Positions 49,801 to 57,055 of a stretch of DNA of 64,000 nt are shown here, in pieces. This DNA is from Microglena sp. YARC (Eukaryota > Chlorophyta > Chlorophyceae > Chlamydomonadales > Chlamydomonadaceae). Location: positions 15,680,128 through 15,744,127 of the forward strand of contig CM039467.1 of NCBI GenBank assembly GCA_022414725.1, written 5' to 3'. How positions within the stretch are numbered: the first letter of the stretch is position 1; every line of letters begins with the position of its first letter. The position numbers and the translations under genes are program-made. The notes beneath the pieces are model-generated. The model worked only from the letters and a program-made list of their open reading frames with translations. It ran no database searches and was not told the origin of the DNA.

Positions 49801-50352
49801 CATCCATCCGTACCCATCCATGCAAACCCACCTACCCATCCACACCCATTCATGCACACCCATCCATACCCATCCATCCGTACCCATCCATGCAAACCCA
49901 CCTACCCATCCACACCCATTCATACCACCATCCATACCATGGGTTCGGCCATCCAGACGGATCCATGCAAACCCACCTACCCATCCACACCCAATTCATT
50001 GCAACACCCATCCATACCCATTTGGGTCCAGCGTACGGAGCATCCATGCAAACCCACCTACCCATCCACACCCATTCATGCACACCCATCCATACCCACC
50101 CATCCATCCGTACCCTTCTACCCATCAACACCCACGCCATTCCATGCACAGGCAAATTCTTTCACCTCACACACTGGGTCCAGCGAGAGGAGGTGGGGCA
50201 AGATGCAGCCTAAGCTGGAGAATTCCATCCACTCTTTCCTTCTGACCAGTAATGGGAAACGGGAGCGAGATGATGCATGCAGCCCACTGCCCATGCTTTT
50301 CACTGTGGAAACACATATTTTTGATAATTTTTTGCCCTACAGAGTTGTGTAA
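24681..50352 (+). CDS. PPL1: PsbP-like thylakoid lumen protein (PPL1 type), six recognised exons, first exon not found
   Basis: Exons at 24681-24753, 26273-26355, 36849-36965, 38612-38780, 40289-40395 and 50152-50352. The protein has a basic stroma-targeting segment, then SRRQVLQTSAASAAAVFLPT ending LPAMAK, a twin-arginine lumenal signal with Ala-x-Ala-like cleavage site. The mature part shows GFSAYEDLNDGYKFLYPFGW, DVIEALESVSVT, KYYEFEFT and SSERRWGKM, in the order of plant PPL1 (YAFLYPFGWQ, DVIEPLESVSV, YYQFEFT, NERRWEKM). In plants PPL1 acts in the lumen in photosystem II repair (family knowledge). The gene spans 25.7 kb. Exons 4-6 carry indels, so this copy as assembled does not translate cleanly; sequencing error is more likely than decay because all splice sites survive. 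AATAAA lies at 50,475. Confidence 0.85.
24754..25100 (+). repeat. Copies of the transit exon 3' end and donor, with GT/G tracts
   Basis: Three more copies of ggccaaggcaactgcccatg, cagagctctc and ggtaggttctgctttt at 24,809, 24,889 and 24,978, separated by tgtgggggt-type sequence and a G tract at 24,957-24,979. The donor GGTAGGTT is intact in every copy. Confidence 0.92.
25101..25600. other. Intron sequence with family E repeat
   Basis: Mostly low-copy. Family E lies at about 25,270-25,370 (cagccttcaggctgcccaat, cagtataaacactatcatac). The remainder shows no coding signal. Confidence 0.5.
25605..25860. repeat. Family A repeat and ACAATTACC tandem repeat
   Basis: Family A at 25,605-25,695 is the clearest copy: gccccagtgcaagcaaacag, ctcaacctcacgcctcataa and a tttatttatttatt tail. 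Then about 8 copies of cacacaattaccat-like 17-mers at 25,750-25,855. Confidence 0.8.
25861..26272 (+). repeat. Copies of the twin-arginine exon acceptor and start
   Basis: The acceptor and exon start tctcttgcgcagccatgagc followed by aggaggcaggtgctcc occurs at 25,912, 26,003, 26,130 and, for real, at 26,261, with extra half copies beginning gcagccatgagctggaggcg at 26,050 and 26,179. Linkers are ccaccaccaacacccac repeats. Several copies keep the two Arg codons. Confidence 0.92.
26273..26355 (+). CDS. PPL1: PsbP-like exon: twin-arginine lumen signal
   Basis: Acceptor TCTTGCGCAG. It encodes AMSRRQVLQTSAASAAAVFL then PTLPAMAK: Arg-Arg, a hydrophobic Ala-rich core and a small-residue cleavage site, the layout of thylakoid Tat signals. 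Phase 0 into exon GCCCCCGCTGG requires the exon to end at AAG. Here AAG is followed by GGTGGG, whereas two downstream partial copies read AAG/GTTGGG; the exact donor is therefore uncertain. Confidence 0.85.
26356..26570 (+). repeat. Copies of the Tat exon 3' end and donor
   Basis: Partial copies at 26,415-26,465 (ttgcctactttgcctgccat, then gaccaaggttggg) and 26,525-26,560 (tgcctattttgcctgccaca, then cccaaggttgg). They keep a regular AAG/GTTGG donor, unlike the full-length exon. Confidence 0.85.
26601..26658. repeat. Hairpin of about 24-bp arms
   Basis: tatctccataagtgccttag pairs with taggcacctatggagata, with a centre of about 20 bp. Possible small MITE. It sits in the long intron of the PsbP-like gene. 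Confidence 0.6.
26806..26885 (+). repeat. tRNA-like fragment, possible SINE head
   Basis: gggttcgaatccctac matches the tRNA T-arm/pol III B box (GGTTCGAATCC). About 35-40 bp upstream, atggcaggtgtactg resembles an A box. The acceptor stem does not close and the anticodon loop is too long, so this is not a tRNA gene; a tRNA-derived repeat is more likely. Confidence 0.4.
26985..27235. repeat. Family D interspersed repeat, copy 1
   Basis: Contains tttcttctagcttaatggtt, ttaggcgtcctccagggaca, ctttttagggccattaaggg and a tatatatagcgggaataaaa end. Copies 2 and 3 lie at 27,570-27,775 and 57,600-57,845 in the same orientation. Confidence 0.75.
27236..27569. other. Intron sequence with an unassigned frame
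   Basis: A frame ending at 27,406 encodes CMEYIFDENVRDHFRDFLKE and GAPGCLEGATSSLCGG. It looks protein-like but has no family match by eye and no splice context; it could be the extended body of the family D element. Confidence 0.25.
27570..27775. repeat. Family D interspersed repeat, copy 2
   Basis: ttcttctagctcaatggttt, aggcctcctccagggacagc, ttacagcgataatttcgcta and tatatatagcggaaataaaa in the same order as copy 1. Confidence 0.75.
27776..28265. other. Intron sequence with a hairpin at 28,129-28,192
   Basis: Mostly low-copy. Inverted repeat: caggattcatgttcagttat at 28,129 pairs with ataactaaacatgaatcctg ending at 28,192, arms about 26 bp. The hairpin loop contains gcatgctttca, the motif that the adjacent 78-bp satellite repeats. 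Confidence 0.55.
28285..35270. repeat. 78-bp satellite array, about 88 copies
   Basis: Unit: gaaggcatgctttcataact, ttcattatgacattcgtgaa, attcgtaactttcattttga, aagcatagcatagcatgt. Copies at 28,285-29,600 are varied (attcataa and attcgcaa variants, shortened units); 29,600-32,400 is nearly homogeneous; from about 32,400 random one-base indels appear and by 34,800-35,270 the array breaks down. The 78-bp length equals 26 codons, so frames run open on the minus strand without coding meaning. It lies in the intron between the Tat exon and the first mature-protein exon. Confidence 0.97.
35271..35880. other. Scrambled satellite edge, poly-T run and low-copy intron
   Basis: 35,271-35,530 contains broken satellite fragments mixed with other sequence, then a run of 30 T at 35,533-35,562 and 8 more after one A. 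This is probably a poor join in the assembly or a low-accuracy read. 35,580-35,880 has no recognisable feature. Confidence 0.6.
35881..36848 (+). repeat. CCA/ACC-rich array with copies of the exon 36,849 acceptor side
   Basis: Long caccaccaac-type linker with four decayed copies of the exon start: 36,134-36,195 (cctcttcttttgaggacttc), 36,345-36,365, 36,618-36,680 (ttgaggacttcaacaatata) and 36,722-36,800 (atgctgatgaaaacttgaac). Each matches the part of the exon that encodes AYEDLND. Divergence is high. Confidence 0.8.
36849..36965 (+). CDS. PPL1: PsbP-like exon: start of the PsbP fold
   Basis: Acceptor AAACGTGCAG. It encodes APAGFSAYEDLNDGYKFLYP then FGWQRISIKGADIVF, the hallmark N-terminal strand of PPL1-type PsbP domains. 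With donor GTAATTC at 36,966 the exon adds SSRL and keeps phase 0 into the next exon. A ghost copy at 37,066-37,100 reads GACGTTGTCTTCATGGTTGG, which suggests an ancestral end VVFK/GTTGG; the extra TCTTC here would be an insertion or a sequencing error. Confidence 0.88.
36966..37440 (+). repeat. Ghost copy of the exon 3' end, then a pyrimidine-rich repeat
   Basis: A copy of ctccatcaagggtgctgacg followed by ttgtcttcatggttgg sits at 37,063-37,098. From 37,140 to 37,440 about 15 copies of a 20-bp unit such as ctaccttctccataccttct follow. Confidence 0.85.
37441..37850. repeat. Inverted pair of GGGGTTGGAGTATGTGTGAG-type repeats
   Basis: 37,455-37,560 is C-rich (cccacacatactcctacccc). 37,563-37,830 contains about 6 copies of a 45-50-bp unit with ggggttggagtatgtgtgag, the complement of the former. 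The two halves could fold into a long imperfect hairpin. Confidence 0.7.
37985..38611 (+). repeat. Three tandem copies of the DVIEALESVSV exon with intron
   Basis: Unit of about 225-235 bp. Copy at 38,000-38,045 (partial), 38,155-38,240 (open: DVMEALESVSVTMIDTGKAD then IGEFGDIEY) and 38,394-38,475 (one-base gaps). Each is preceded by ttgtaggacgtcat-like acceptor in the fuller copies and followed by catgtctgcctagactgtcc intron. Confidence 0.9.
38612..38780 (+). CDS. PPL1: PsbP-like exon: DVIEALESVSV segment
   Basis: Acceptor CTGTTTGTAG, donor GTGAGTTGG. It starts DVIEALESVSVTIID, continues KADISEFGDIEPGLGETLAK after a frame break, and ends with KLIKTVE after another. The plant family has DVIEPLESVSVNLVP, then the -IAETLIKKVLAPPNQ region. 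The breaks are acaaaagctgac where ghost copies read acactggc, and a base shift near aggaggtcaaagct. These could be read errors or true damage. Confidence 0.82.
38781..39175. repeat. Poly-G tract and inverted family F element
   Basis: Runs of G at 38,917-38,944. Short copies of the donor side follow (gtcgagggtgagttgggccc at 38,963). 38,996-39,150 is the inverted counterpart of 20,370-20,545 (gcgacgct, cggagcgacc, aaccgttggctgacaatgtc). Confidence 0.65.
39176..39785. repeat. Degenerate short tandem repeat of about 65-75 bp
   Basis: Repeated motifs ggcttatctc, ttcaaattcaccaa and catcaatataaggca occur about nine times with heavy divergence. Leads into copies of the next exon. Confidence 0.7.
39786..40288 (+). 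repeat. Three decayed copies of the KYYEFEFT exon
   Basis: Copies start at 39,800 (ttttgcagaggaaagacgag), 39,925 (ttgcagatgaaaggcgagaa, then cgcaagtactatgag) and 40,106 (tttgcaggaaagacgagaag, then cgcaagtactagagttcgag). Units are about 125-180 bp. Compared together they give a consensus RKDENERKYYEFEFTRSQP. Confidence 0.88.
40289..40395 (+). CDS. PPL1: PsbP-like exon: YYEFEFT segment
   Basis: Acceptor TTCTTCTGCAG, donor GTAAGTCTT. The intact parts encode KDENE, a diverged KYY, FEFT and, after a base shift, GYHAHQVSVVSVSM. The plant family reads YYQFEFT, then a YTRHAL-ITV stretch. At least two indels relative to the consensus of the neighbouring copies. It is the last of four copies and the only one with a complete 3' end and donor. 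Confidence 0.8.
40396..48585 (+). repeat. 111-bp satellite array, about 73 copies
   Basis: Unit: tgatgcgcttgggctctaca, gctaggttgcctaatgcgct, tggaccccacatgatatact, cttggtcagcagcagtgtgt and gtagtttcatctgcctgtat. It starts right after the donor of the YYEFEFT exon; the first units (40,396-41,300) and last units (48,350-48,585) are divergent, with agcgagggaaccac variants. Dense random indels in the middle indicate low accuracy. A G tract lies at 40,806-40,862. Confidence 0.96.
48586..50151 (+). repeat. 70-bp C-rich minisatellite with acceptor-like ends, about 22 copies
   Basis: Unit: gcaaacccacctacccatcc, acacccattcatgcacaccc, atccatacccatccatccgt, acccatccat. The real acceptor reads cattccatgcacag/gcaaattc; each unit contains cattcatgcacaccc and begins gcaaaccc, so the array seems to derive from the acceptor region. 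Open frames on both strands are repeat artefacts. Confidence 0.93.
50152..50352 (+). CDS. PPL1: PsbP-like last exon
   Basis: Acceptor CCATTCCATGCACAG. In one frame it starts KFFHLT, and after one base shift reads TGSSERRWGKMQPKLENSIH then SF. The plant family reads NFYTLTTGANERRWEKM then VVDSFKI and stop. As read, the frame continues to TAA at 50,350-50,352, about 34 residues longer than the family; a one-base gap would give a TGA right after SF at about 50,251. The conserved ERRW-KM helix is diagnostic. Confidence 0.87.
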   Translation, partial: ANSFTSHTGSSERRWGKMQPKLENSIHSFLLTSNGKRERDDACSPLPMLFTVETHIFDNFLPYRVV

Positions 50353-50500
50353 GAGAGGGTGTAGAAACAGTAACAGCCACCACTGCTTCGAATTTGAGTT
50401 TGAATTGTTAGAACACGGGACGTTTTTGGTCACCCACTTCTTCCAGAATCCAGTTGGAGGTCAAAGTTTGGGGGAATAAAAAATTTGAATTGTTACATTT
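50353..50500 (+). terminator. PPL1: Probable 3' UTR and polyadenylation region of the PsbP-like gene
   Basis: TGTAA at 50,346-50,350 (the signal preferred in many green algae) and AATAAA at about 50,475. Low-copy A/T-rich sequence between. Which signal is used cannot be told from sequence alone. Confidence 0.4.
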
Positions 50501-51010
50501 TGATTCACGGGCCAAGTTCTTTCCAGATCAGTTGGAAAGTCGAAGTTCCATTCCTTCAAAGTGTGTGCAGGCGGGTCCCACTCCTAGCTGGAGCGGCGAC
50601 CTAATTTTTCAAGGTGGACACGGCAGAATTTTGGTTAGATTGCACGGTATTGCAGCCTTCAGGCTGTCCGCCGTCTGCAGTAAACACCTGGTGGTGTAAA
50701 ATACTACCGTGTTACTGCTGTACCGCACTCCTGAGTGCAGAAATGTAACCACACCGGCAGAAAGAGTCCCACAGCTTCACTTTCAACTCCCCGGACAAGG
50801 TCTCTTCGTATATGAAAGGATGGACATGATTACTGGACCTAGTCGTCGTACATGACAGAAGTCTTCGAGGTGCATTGCCGCTCTCGCCCCCAGTCTCCTC
50901 GGTAAGAACACCACTACACCAGGCCGGTCAGTTTGGTAGGAGATAGACATTTCTTCGGGTGAAAGGGGTCCACACTCCACAGGATTTCGCTGGAGATGGC
51001 ACATAGTAGA
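50501..51010. repeat. Low-copy sequence with family E repeat
   Basis: Family E at about 50,650-50,750 (cagccttcaggctgtccgcc, gtctgcagtaaacacctg, ctcctgagtgcagaaatg). Rest unassigned. Confidence 0.5.
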
Positions 51011-51800
51011 TCGATCATGTATACCCGTGGCCTTCTGCCTTGAACGCGAATACCTTTTCTGGTACACACACCAAGACACGCAAAATGACCAACTTGATCC
51101 ACTTGGTACATATAAGGTGTGGAAGTGGGAACAGCTCCAGCTTTCAGACACCAGGGGTGGCACGGTAGTGAGGTAAGACCCCCAGGCCCTCCCTAACCGA
51201 ATCCTTTTGTGCTGGTACACACACCAAGGACCGGTATAGGGACCCCCCGCCCCCCCTAACCGAATCCATTTTCTGTACAGGGGTGGGGTATTATGGGGGT
51301 CGGGGACCCTTAAACCTGGAAATTGAAAGGTCGGACCAATTAACTGGAAGCAGTATCTCTGTGTCTGTTTGAAAAGGGTAATCCCAATGGAAAACCCTAT
51401 CCTAAACCGAATCCACTTCTTGGTAACCGACCCTCACTTCAAGGAACCAAGGTGCAATACGAAAGCAACGCAATACCGTAATAGGGGGGCACCAACCGCC
51501 CCCCTTCCGTAGGGGACCGAATCTACCACTTTGGTCTGGTACACCAAGAGCCCGTAGCCGTATAGACACACCCTCGCTGATAACCGAGAATCCACTTTGG
51601 GTTGAGCACCACATTAACACATCAAGACCAGTGTATAAGTCCCCACCTAACACGAATCCACTTTCTGGTAAGTGGTACAGTGGTTCAGTTCACAGAAAAA
51701 AGCGGTTTTTACCCCCCCCCGCTAACCTCCCCGGCGATGGTGACAAAACCCTTCATCCAAGAATTAAGCCACCACGTTCGTGGTACAGTGGTAGAACCTT
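51011..51800. repeat. Degenerate repeat with taaccgaatccactttctgg core
   Basis: The core ccctaaccgaatccattttc / aacacgaatccactttctgg with ggtacacacaccaag recurs about 7 times at 60-110 bp spacing, with heavy divergence and indels. Non-coding. Confidence 0.7.
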
Positions 51801-53967
51801 GCACACTAAGACCGCGGGGCTGGACTTTTCTATGGCTTTCCCCCCGGCCAATACACGTTTTGTGTGAGCATTTTTATGTTGATTTAAACATGCAGTTGTG
51901 GATCCACAAGACTAGGTTATTATAGGTTAAATGGTTACAGAAACACACAACCGAGATTTGCACCTGGTGGCTCTTGATAGGGCGAGCGGTGTTCGATAAT
52001 TGAGTTGAGGATGGTTTTCCGAGCCGGCCGAGGAGGTGGGTCTCCCACTACAAACCAACGAATCGGAGGAATTCGAGTTCGAGTGGGCGGGTTGGCCGGG
52101 ACAGTAAGGGGGTTGGACAGGCTACAAAGATGGAGTAAGGTGCAGACCACAGAGTGGGAGCAACGACCGTGGGGTCTGTCTGTTACAGTACGTCAGGGCC
52201 GGCACCCACTTATATAAGCGCTAACCGGGCCACGTGCCCATTCTAAAAAAGTACAAGCGTAAATTAAAAATACAGTAACAGGGGAGTGTAGCGGTCGCAA
52301 CTATAGCTAGCTCAAACGGCTATTCCGCAAATGGTCGTTCCTTCGGGAAACTTTACACGTCCGTGATAACTGTTATTAACCACGATGTAAACAGAGGTTA
52401 ATATTCATTTTCAATTTCAATGTTCAATTACGAAACAAGGAGGGCTGGATAACAGAAACTGCCATCGACTGGTCCAAACAATCGCCAATGTCACAATCTT
52501 CAACCAACGGCAATCCGAACAACACAGACCTACAAGCACTCTATGACCTGGTCCCCCAACAATCGCCACCAACCAACCAACACCGACAACCAAACCTACA
52601 AGCACTCTGATGATCCTGTGTCGGCCGATCTATCAAGGAATCGCTAAGAGGACCGTTGAACGCAATGGAGAAACCGCTAATGGCGGGACCGGTAAACACA
52701 TGTGACACTGGACAAAGTCTCACGGAGTCCACTATCCTGGACAAGTCTTTAACCATGTCCTACTCCATATTTGAGCTCTGCTGGTCAGTTGGCTCCCTAG
52801 TTTACCTAGGGCAGTGTAAACCATTCAGACCAGGCGGACCCTTTGGCAGTGGAGGACGGTGGACCGCAAGCACAGAGTCGGCATGAAAACTATAGTAGCA
52901 AATCCAACATTTCAAATCTTTACAAACACTTCAACAGGGGCCACTCAAGAAGTTATTTTTTTAGAACAGATCTACTATCGCTAATGAAGTTGCTTTTTGC
53001 CCTTACCAGATGCCGCCCCCCCCCCCCCTCATTGGCTAAAAGGCCAATATCTTGCCTCTACCAATAATAATTAATGAAGAAAAGTTAGGTGCATACTAAC
53101 CTACAGCGTCCGAGCTCTATCAGTTAGTCATTCCTAAAACGTGTTATTGGCTTTTTCAGTATGGTGAGTGGTATAAGCGATTAAGCGACCCCTGCCCACC
53201 ACCACCCTAGCACACTCGCCCACCCCCCACAACACACGAAAGTAACTCCGGTAATAATAGGTAAGCTGGCAGCTCAGGCTGCACTTAGTGAGTTATCTGC
53301 ATTTACATTTTTAAACAAAAGTGTAGGTTCATAAATAATCATCAGAGGCCGGCTCAGCTAGGAGTCTCATTAAGATAGCAAGGTTGTGGGGCCAAACGGG
53401 GTCTTAGGCAAGCTGAAACACCCCTCCATCGAGAACCCGACACCACTTCCTCCTTTGCATGAAGTACAACTAGGTTGTCTAGCCTGATCCATTTTAAGTT
53501 CAGCTACATTTGCCGCTTATGGCTAGGCCTTCTTGATATTAGTCGGTCTGCCTCTATACTGATTGGTACCGAAACGTATCTTTGGCTGGAAGCCAGTTTA
53601 GGTTTTCGTCCTATCATTCTCTACTAAGTTGACTGCAAGTTTGGTGTGGAACACAGACAGTGGCTTAAAGAACTTGCGAGACGGGGAAAAAATGCAGTCT
53701 TTGGACGCCTTGGCTTTGGCCAATGCACTGCTTTGCTGGGCCTGGTGCGACTTAAGGCCGTGTTGCTGGAGGGCACTGGACGAACACGATTGCCGATTGT
53801 TGCAAGTTGTTGTCAAGGGCTTCGGGTGGCGGAAGGCGCCTCGGCTGCGAGTTGTGGGCAATTTGGCCTGGGCTTCTCTAGCCTCGGCCTCAGCCCTGGC
53901 CTTGACCTTTCTTTTTTGCATCCGTTTGCTGTGAACCAGCAAGCGCGGATCTGCGCCCTGCTTACAG
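51801..53967. other. Low-copy region, partly GC-rich, no confirmed gene
   Basis: 52,208-52,216 ttatataag is a TATA-like motif in GC-rich surroundings. Two diverged copies of a unit with ctacaagcactctatgacct lie at 52,480-52,610. 53,620-53,940 is GC-rich and open in three frames (for example plus-strand QSLDALALANALLCWAWCD and GKNAVFGRLGFGQCTALLGL). It could be coding with frameshifts, but I do not recognise it. Confidence 0.35.
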
Positions 53968-54187
53968 CTTCCAACTGCTAAAGTCGGGAACTCTCGTCGG
54001 CTCTGGTAGTGCAGTTCTGGTTGGCGTTCAGACTGGATGTACCTTCCAGTACATCCACTTAATTACACCCTTGGGTCTAATCGAGCAACGACTGAAGATT
54101 CGTAACGCATTCGTCGAGGCGTTTTCGATGGGTGTGCTTGCACGTTCGATTCTGGCCACAGACGAAGAAGGTGTGAAGAAAGTTTGA
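53968..54187 (+). CDS. Unassigned exon-like 3' coding piece ending in a stop
   Basis: After the acceptor CCTGCTTACAG the frame reads FQLLKSGTLVGSGSAVLVGV, QTGCTFQYIHLITPLGLIEQ, RLKIRNAFVEAFSMGVLARS and ILATDEEGVKKV, then TGA at 54,187. The balanced composition, an amphipathic acidic/basic tail and a splice acceptor suggest the last exon of a plus-strand gene. I do not recognise the family. The upstream exon may lie in the GC-rich stretch at 53,620-53,940. Confidence 0.45.
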
Positions 54188-55065
54188 GATCGGCCTCGAC
54201 CCCCCCACCCCCCCCCCCATTGTGGGACCCCCCCCACATCTCAGCCCCCTGCCACTTTCCCCCCACATTGTTTTTTAACGAGTTCGGGGTCTACGTGCCA
54301 AATCGGAGACGATTAACAGCGTGCGCCTCCCCACATACGTTTTGATGGCCCCTCTTCCACTTCAAATATTGTACTCTGAAATATTTTTGAGAAGCGGGCA
54401 CAAGGACTAAGGGATGAAGCGGGAAACTACCCCCCCCCCCCCCCCCCTCCCCCCCCCCCCGGCCCCCCTCCCCCCGCCAGGCCAAACACTAGACTACCAA
54501 AACAGTCACAACAGAGGTTACACATGCAATCATCCAGTGCGATGCAGTTTTGTGTAAGGAACCCCCACACCCCACCCACTCACCCGTCTCCCCCCTATCA
54601 CCTCAATATTGGTTCTGGAGCCAATTGTCCAGAATTCCAGGAAGAGCAAAAATCACAGATTTATTTTGCCAATTTGTTTAGGTTCCTAAAGATGCTCCAA
54701 CCCCCCCCAGCAGACCCCAGGCATAAGTTCAGCCTTGTGACCACTCCCCCTAGTACCCAACCAACTTGGGTTTCCTTATAAGGTTGCTGGCAGGTGATCA
54801 ACGAAACACCAGCCAATCCCTAGTCGGTGTTTTTATGCATCACAGATCCGATGCAATTCTCAACCTTCACCCACCTAGGGATCTCTGTAGTAGCCGCCTC
54901 AAACCTCTGCACCAAACTTACACCACTGCATGCCACTGTCTCCTTCCAGATTGCGTGCAGAATACTTTTTGACCAAGCAAAAAAAACCTCCTCCAGGATG
55001 ACAGCCCCCCCCCCCCCCCCCCCACCCCCCTCCCCCCACCCCCCCCCCCCCCTAGGCCCCCCCCT
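54188..55065. other. C-rich tracts and low-copy sequence
   Basis: C tracts at 54,200-54,250, 54,428-54,475 and 55,007-55,052. A minus-strand frame near 55,000-54,820 encodes EEVFFAWSKSILHAIWKETV and looks protein-like but has no family match. Confidence 0.4.
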
Positions 55066-55156
55066 TCTTATTGGTTGTCTGCCCCAGTGCAAGTAACCGG
55101 CGGGCTGGCCCCCTCAGCCTCATGCTCGTAATAAGCATACTGTTTATTTAATTATA
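55066..55156 (+). repeat. Family A interspersed repeat
   Basis: ttggttgtctgccccagtgc, ggctggccccctcagcctca, tgctcgtaataagcatactg and a tttatttaatta tail, parallel to 25,605-25,695. Confidence 0.75.
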
Positions 55157-55179
55157 CGTCCACATTCCATCAACAAGAA

Positions 55180-55600
55180 ATTTAATCCCAGTGTGATGCC
55201 TGTTATTACCCCTTTCATTATTTACCTCCTATCACTGTTTTTACCAATGTCTGACGTTCAAGTTCAAGATCCAGATCCAGCTCCCTCCCTCCGATGCTTC
55301 TCCTGCCACAAACAAGCATTTATCCAGTGTGATGCCTATTTTACCCCATGCATTTTTACCCTGGCACTGTTTTACCATTGCTTATCTGACGTTCAAGTTC
55401 AAGATCCAGCTCCCCCCTCCGATGCTTCTCCTGCCACAAACAAGCATTTTTATCCCAGTGTTATGCCTGCTTTGCCCTTTCATTTTTACCCCGGACACTG
55501 TTTTGCCCCGGTCACTGTTCTAGGTCTGACGTTTCAAGTTCAAGATCCTCGCACCAGCTCCTCCCCCTCCCGATGCGTCTCCTGCCATTCCCTAATGGCA
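55180..55600. repeat. Tandem repeat of about 130 bp, three to four copies
   Basis: Unit contains cccagtgtgatgcctgttat, ctgacgttcaagttcaagat, ccagctccctccctccgatg and cttctcctgccacaaacaag. Copies begin near 55,188, 55,325 and 55,453. Frames are open by chance in places only. Confidence 0.85.
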
Positions 55601-55789
55601 GAGCGCAGGTTGTGATTTGGCGTCATGCCTTTATGCTCCAATGGAATATTGGTGAGCGGTGAGTTATCACTCCTGGACACCCACTCAGTGATGGCTAGTT
55701 TCTTGTAAGTGTACCTGCACCAATGCAGTACAACCACATTAGGTCAGAAGTTTCCATGATCAATGAGCCTCTCAATGATTTCAAACTTG

Positions 55790-56115
55790 TCTCAGTCTAG
55801 GCAGGTCTCGAGGGATTTTTCTCGGTCTAGGCAGGTCTAGGCAGGTCTAGGGGGATAGTTCTCAGCCTAGGCAGGTTTAGGCAGGTCTAAGCAGGTCCTA
55901 GGGATTAGTTCTTCAGCCTAGGCAGGTCTAGGCAGGCCTATGAGATGTAAATCTGGTCGGTCTAGGCCAGGTCTAGCAGGTCTATGGGGATTTTCTCCGG
56001 TTGGGCAGTCGTAGGCAGGGTCTAAAGCAGGTCAGCGGGGATTTTATCAGTCTAGGCCAGATCTAGGCATGTATAAGGGATAGTTCTCAGTTAAGGCATG
56101 TTTAGGGGAAATCCA
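55790..56115. repeat. gtctaggcag minisatellite
   Basis: Repeats of a 10-11-bp gtctaggcag motif within units of about 55-60 bp that include gggatagttctcag. Many one-base errors. Confidence 0.85.
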
Positions 56116-56224
56116 GAACAAAGCTGTGTATGTTATATGATGACGATTCAGCCCATAACACCATTCTGACCGGTTCCTCAACGTTCCCGTAATTCATTGA
56201 TGACCTGGCGGTGTTCACTGATAT

Positions 56225-56640
56225 TTTCATTAGTTACCCATAGGGTGACTTCTGTTGATGGGCCCTGGTTATGTAATTGACTTGTTGTATGGTGGTTTGT
56301 AATTGACTTGTTGATGGGTGGTTTGTAATTGACTTAAGATGTTGATGGGTGGTTGTAATTGACTTGTTGATGGTGGTTGTAATGACTGTTGATGCGTGTT
56401 TGTTAATTGACTTGTTGATGGTGAGTTTGTAATTTAGTTGTTATGTGGTGTAATGACTTGTTTGATGGTGGTTTGTAATTGACTTGTTGTAATGGTGGAT
56501 TGTAATGTTGAGTTGTGATTGGTGCGTCGTTAATATGAGTTTGTTGATGTTGTTTGTAATTTAGTTGTGATGGTGGTTTGTAAATTGGATCTTGTTGAGG
56601 TGGTTCACAGGATATTTCCATTTGACCCATCAGGGTGACT
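56225..56640. repeat. Minisatellite of about 28 bp
   Basis: Repeats of gtaattgacttgttgatggg followed by tggttt, about 13 copies, bordered by two copies of a longer segment (gatattttcattagttaccc and gatatttccatttgacccat). Confidence 0.9.
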
Positions 56641-56689
56641 TTGTTTTAAGTTGTGAAAGGACTTTCACCCCAATATTCAGGATGCTGGC

Positions 56690-56930
56690 TAGTTGGTCAA
56701 TCAGCTCAACCAAACCAGAGTCATTCAAGGCAAAGTTGGTTGGTCAATCAGTCAACCAACCAGAAGTCATTCCAAGGCAAAGGTTTGGTTGGTCAATCAG
56801 TCAACCAACCAGAGTCAATTCAAGCAAAGTGCGTTGGCCCAATCAAAGTCAACCACCAGAGTCATTCAAGCAAAGTTGGATTGCCGTCAGTCAGTCAACC
56901 AACCAGAGTTCAACCAACCAGGGAATATTT
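56690..56930. repeat. Minisatellite of about 48-52 bp
   Basis: About four to five copies of ggttggtcaatcagtcaacc followed by aaccagagtcattcaaggca. Contains short ggttgg/ccaacc palindromes. Confidence 0.9.
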
Positions 56931-57055
56931 GTATCCCGGACACAAACCAGCGTCACGTTGTGTGGATGACGGTTATATAGATCGAATCATGGGCTCTCCC
57001 CTAGCCCCTCCTGTCACGGTTGGGCAGTCTCTACAGCCTACTTGGCCTTCACATT

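Noticed and set aside
48553..50352. A 599-codon His/Pro/Thr-rich frame
   Set aside because: It is the 70-bp minisatellite read through into the true last exon of the PsbP-like gene; the acceptor at 50,151 explains the last part.
52190..52260. Promoter or LTR at the TATATAAG motif
   Set aside because: No paired long terminal repeat, primer-binding site or downstream gene could be found.
53598..53942. Minus-strand 114-codon Ala/Arg/Lys-rich frame
   Set aside because: Three frames are open in this GC-rich stretch; this one is low-complexity without splice sites or family match.
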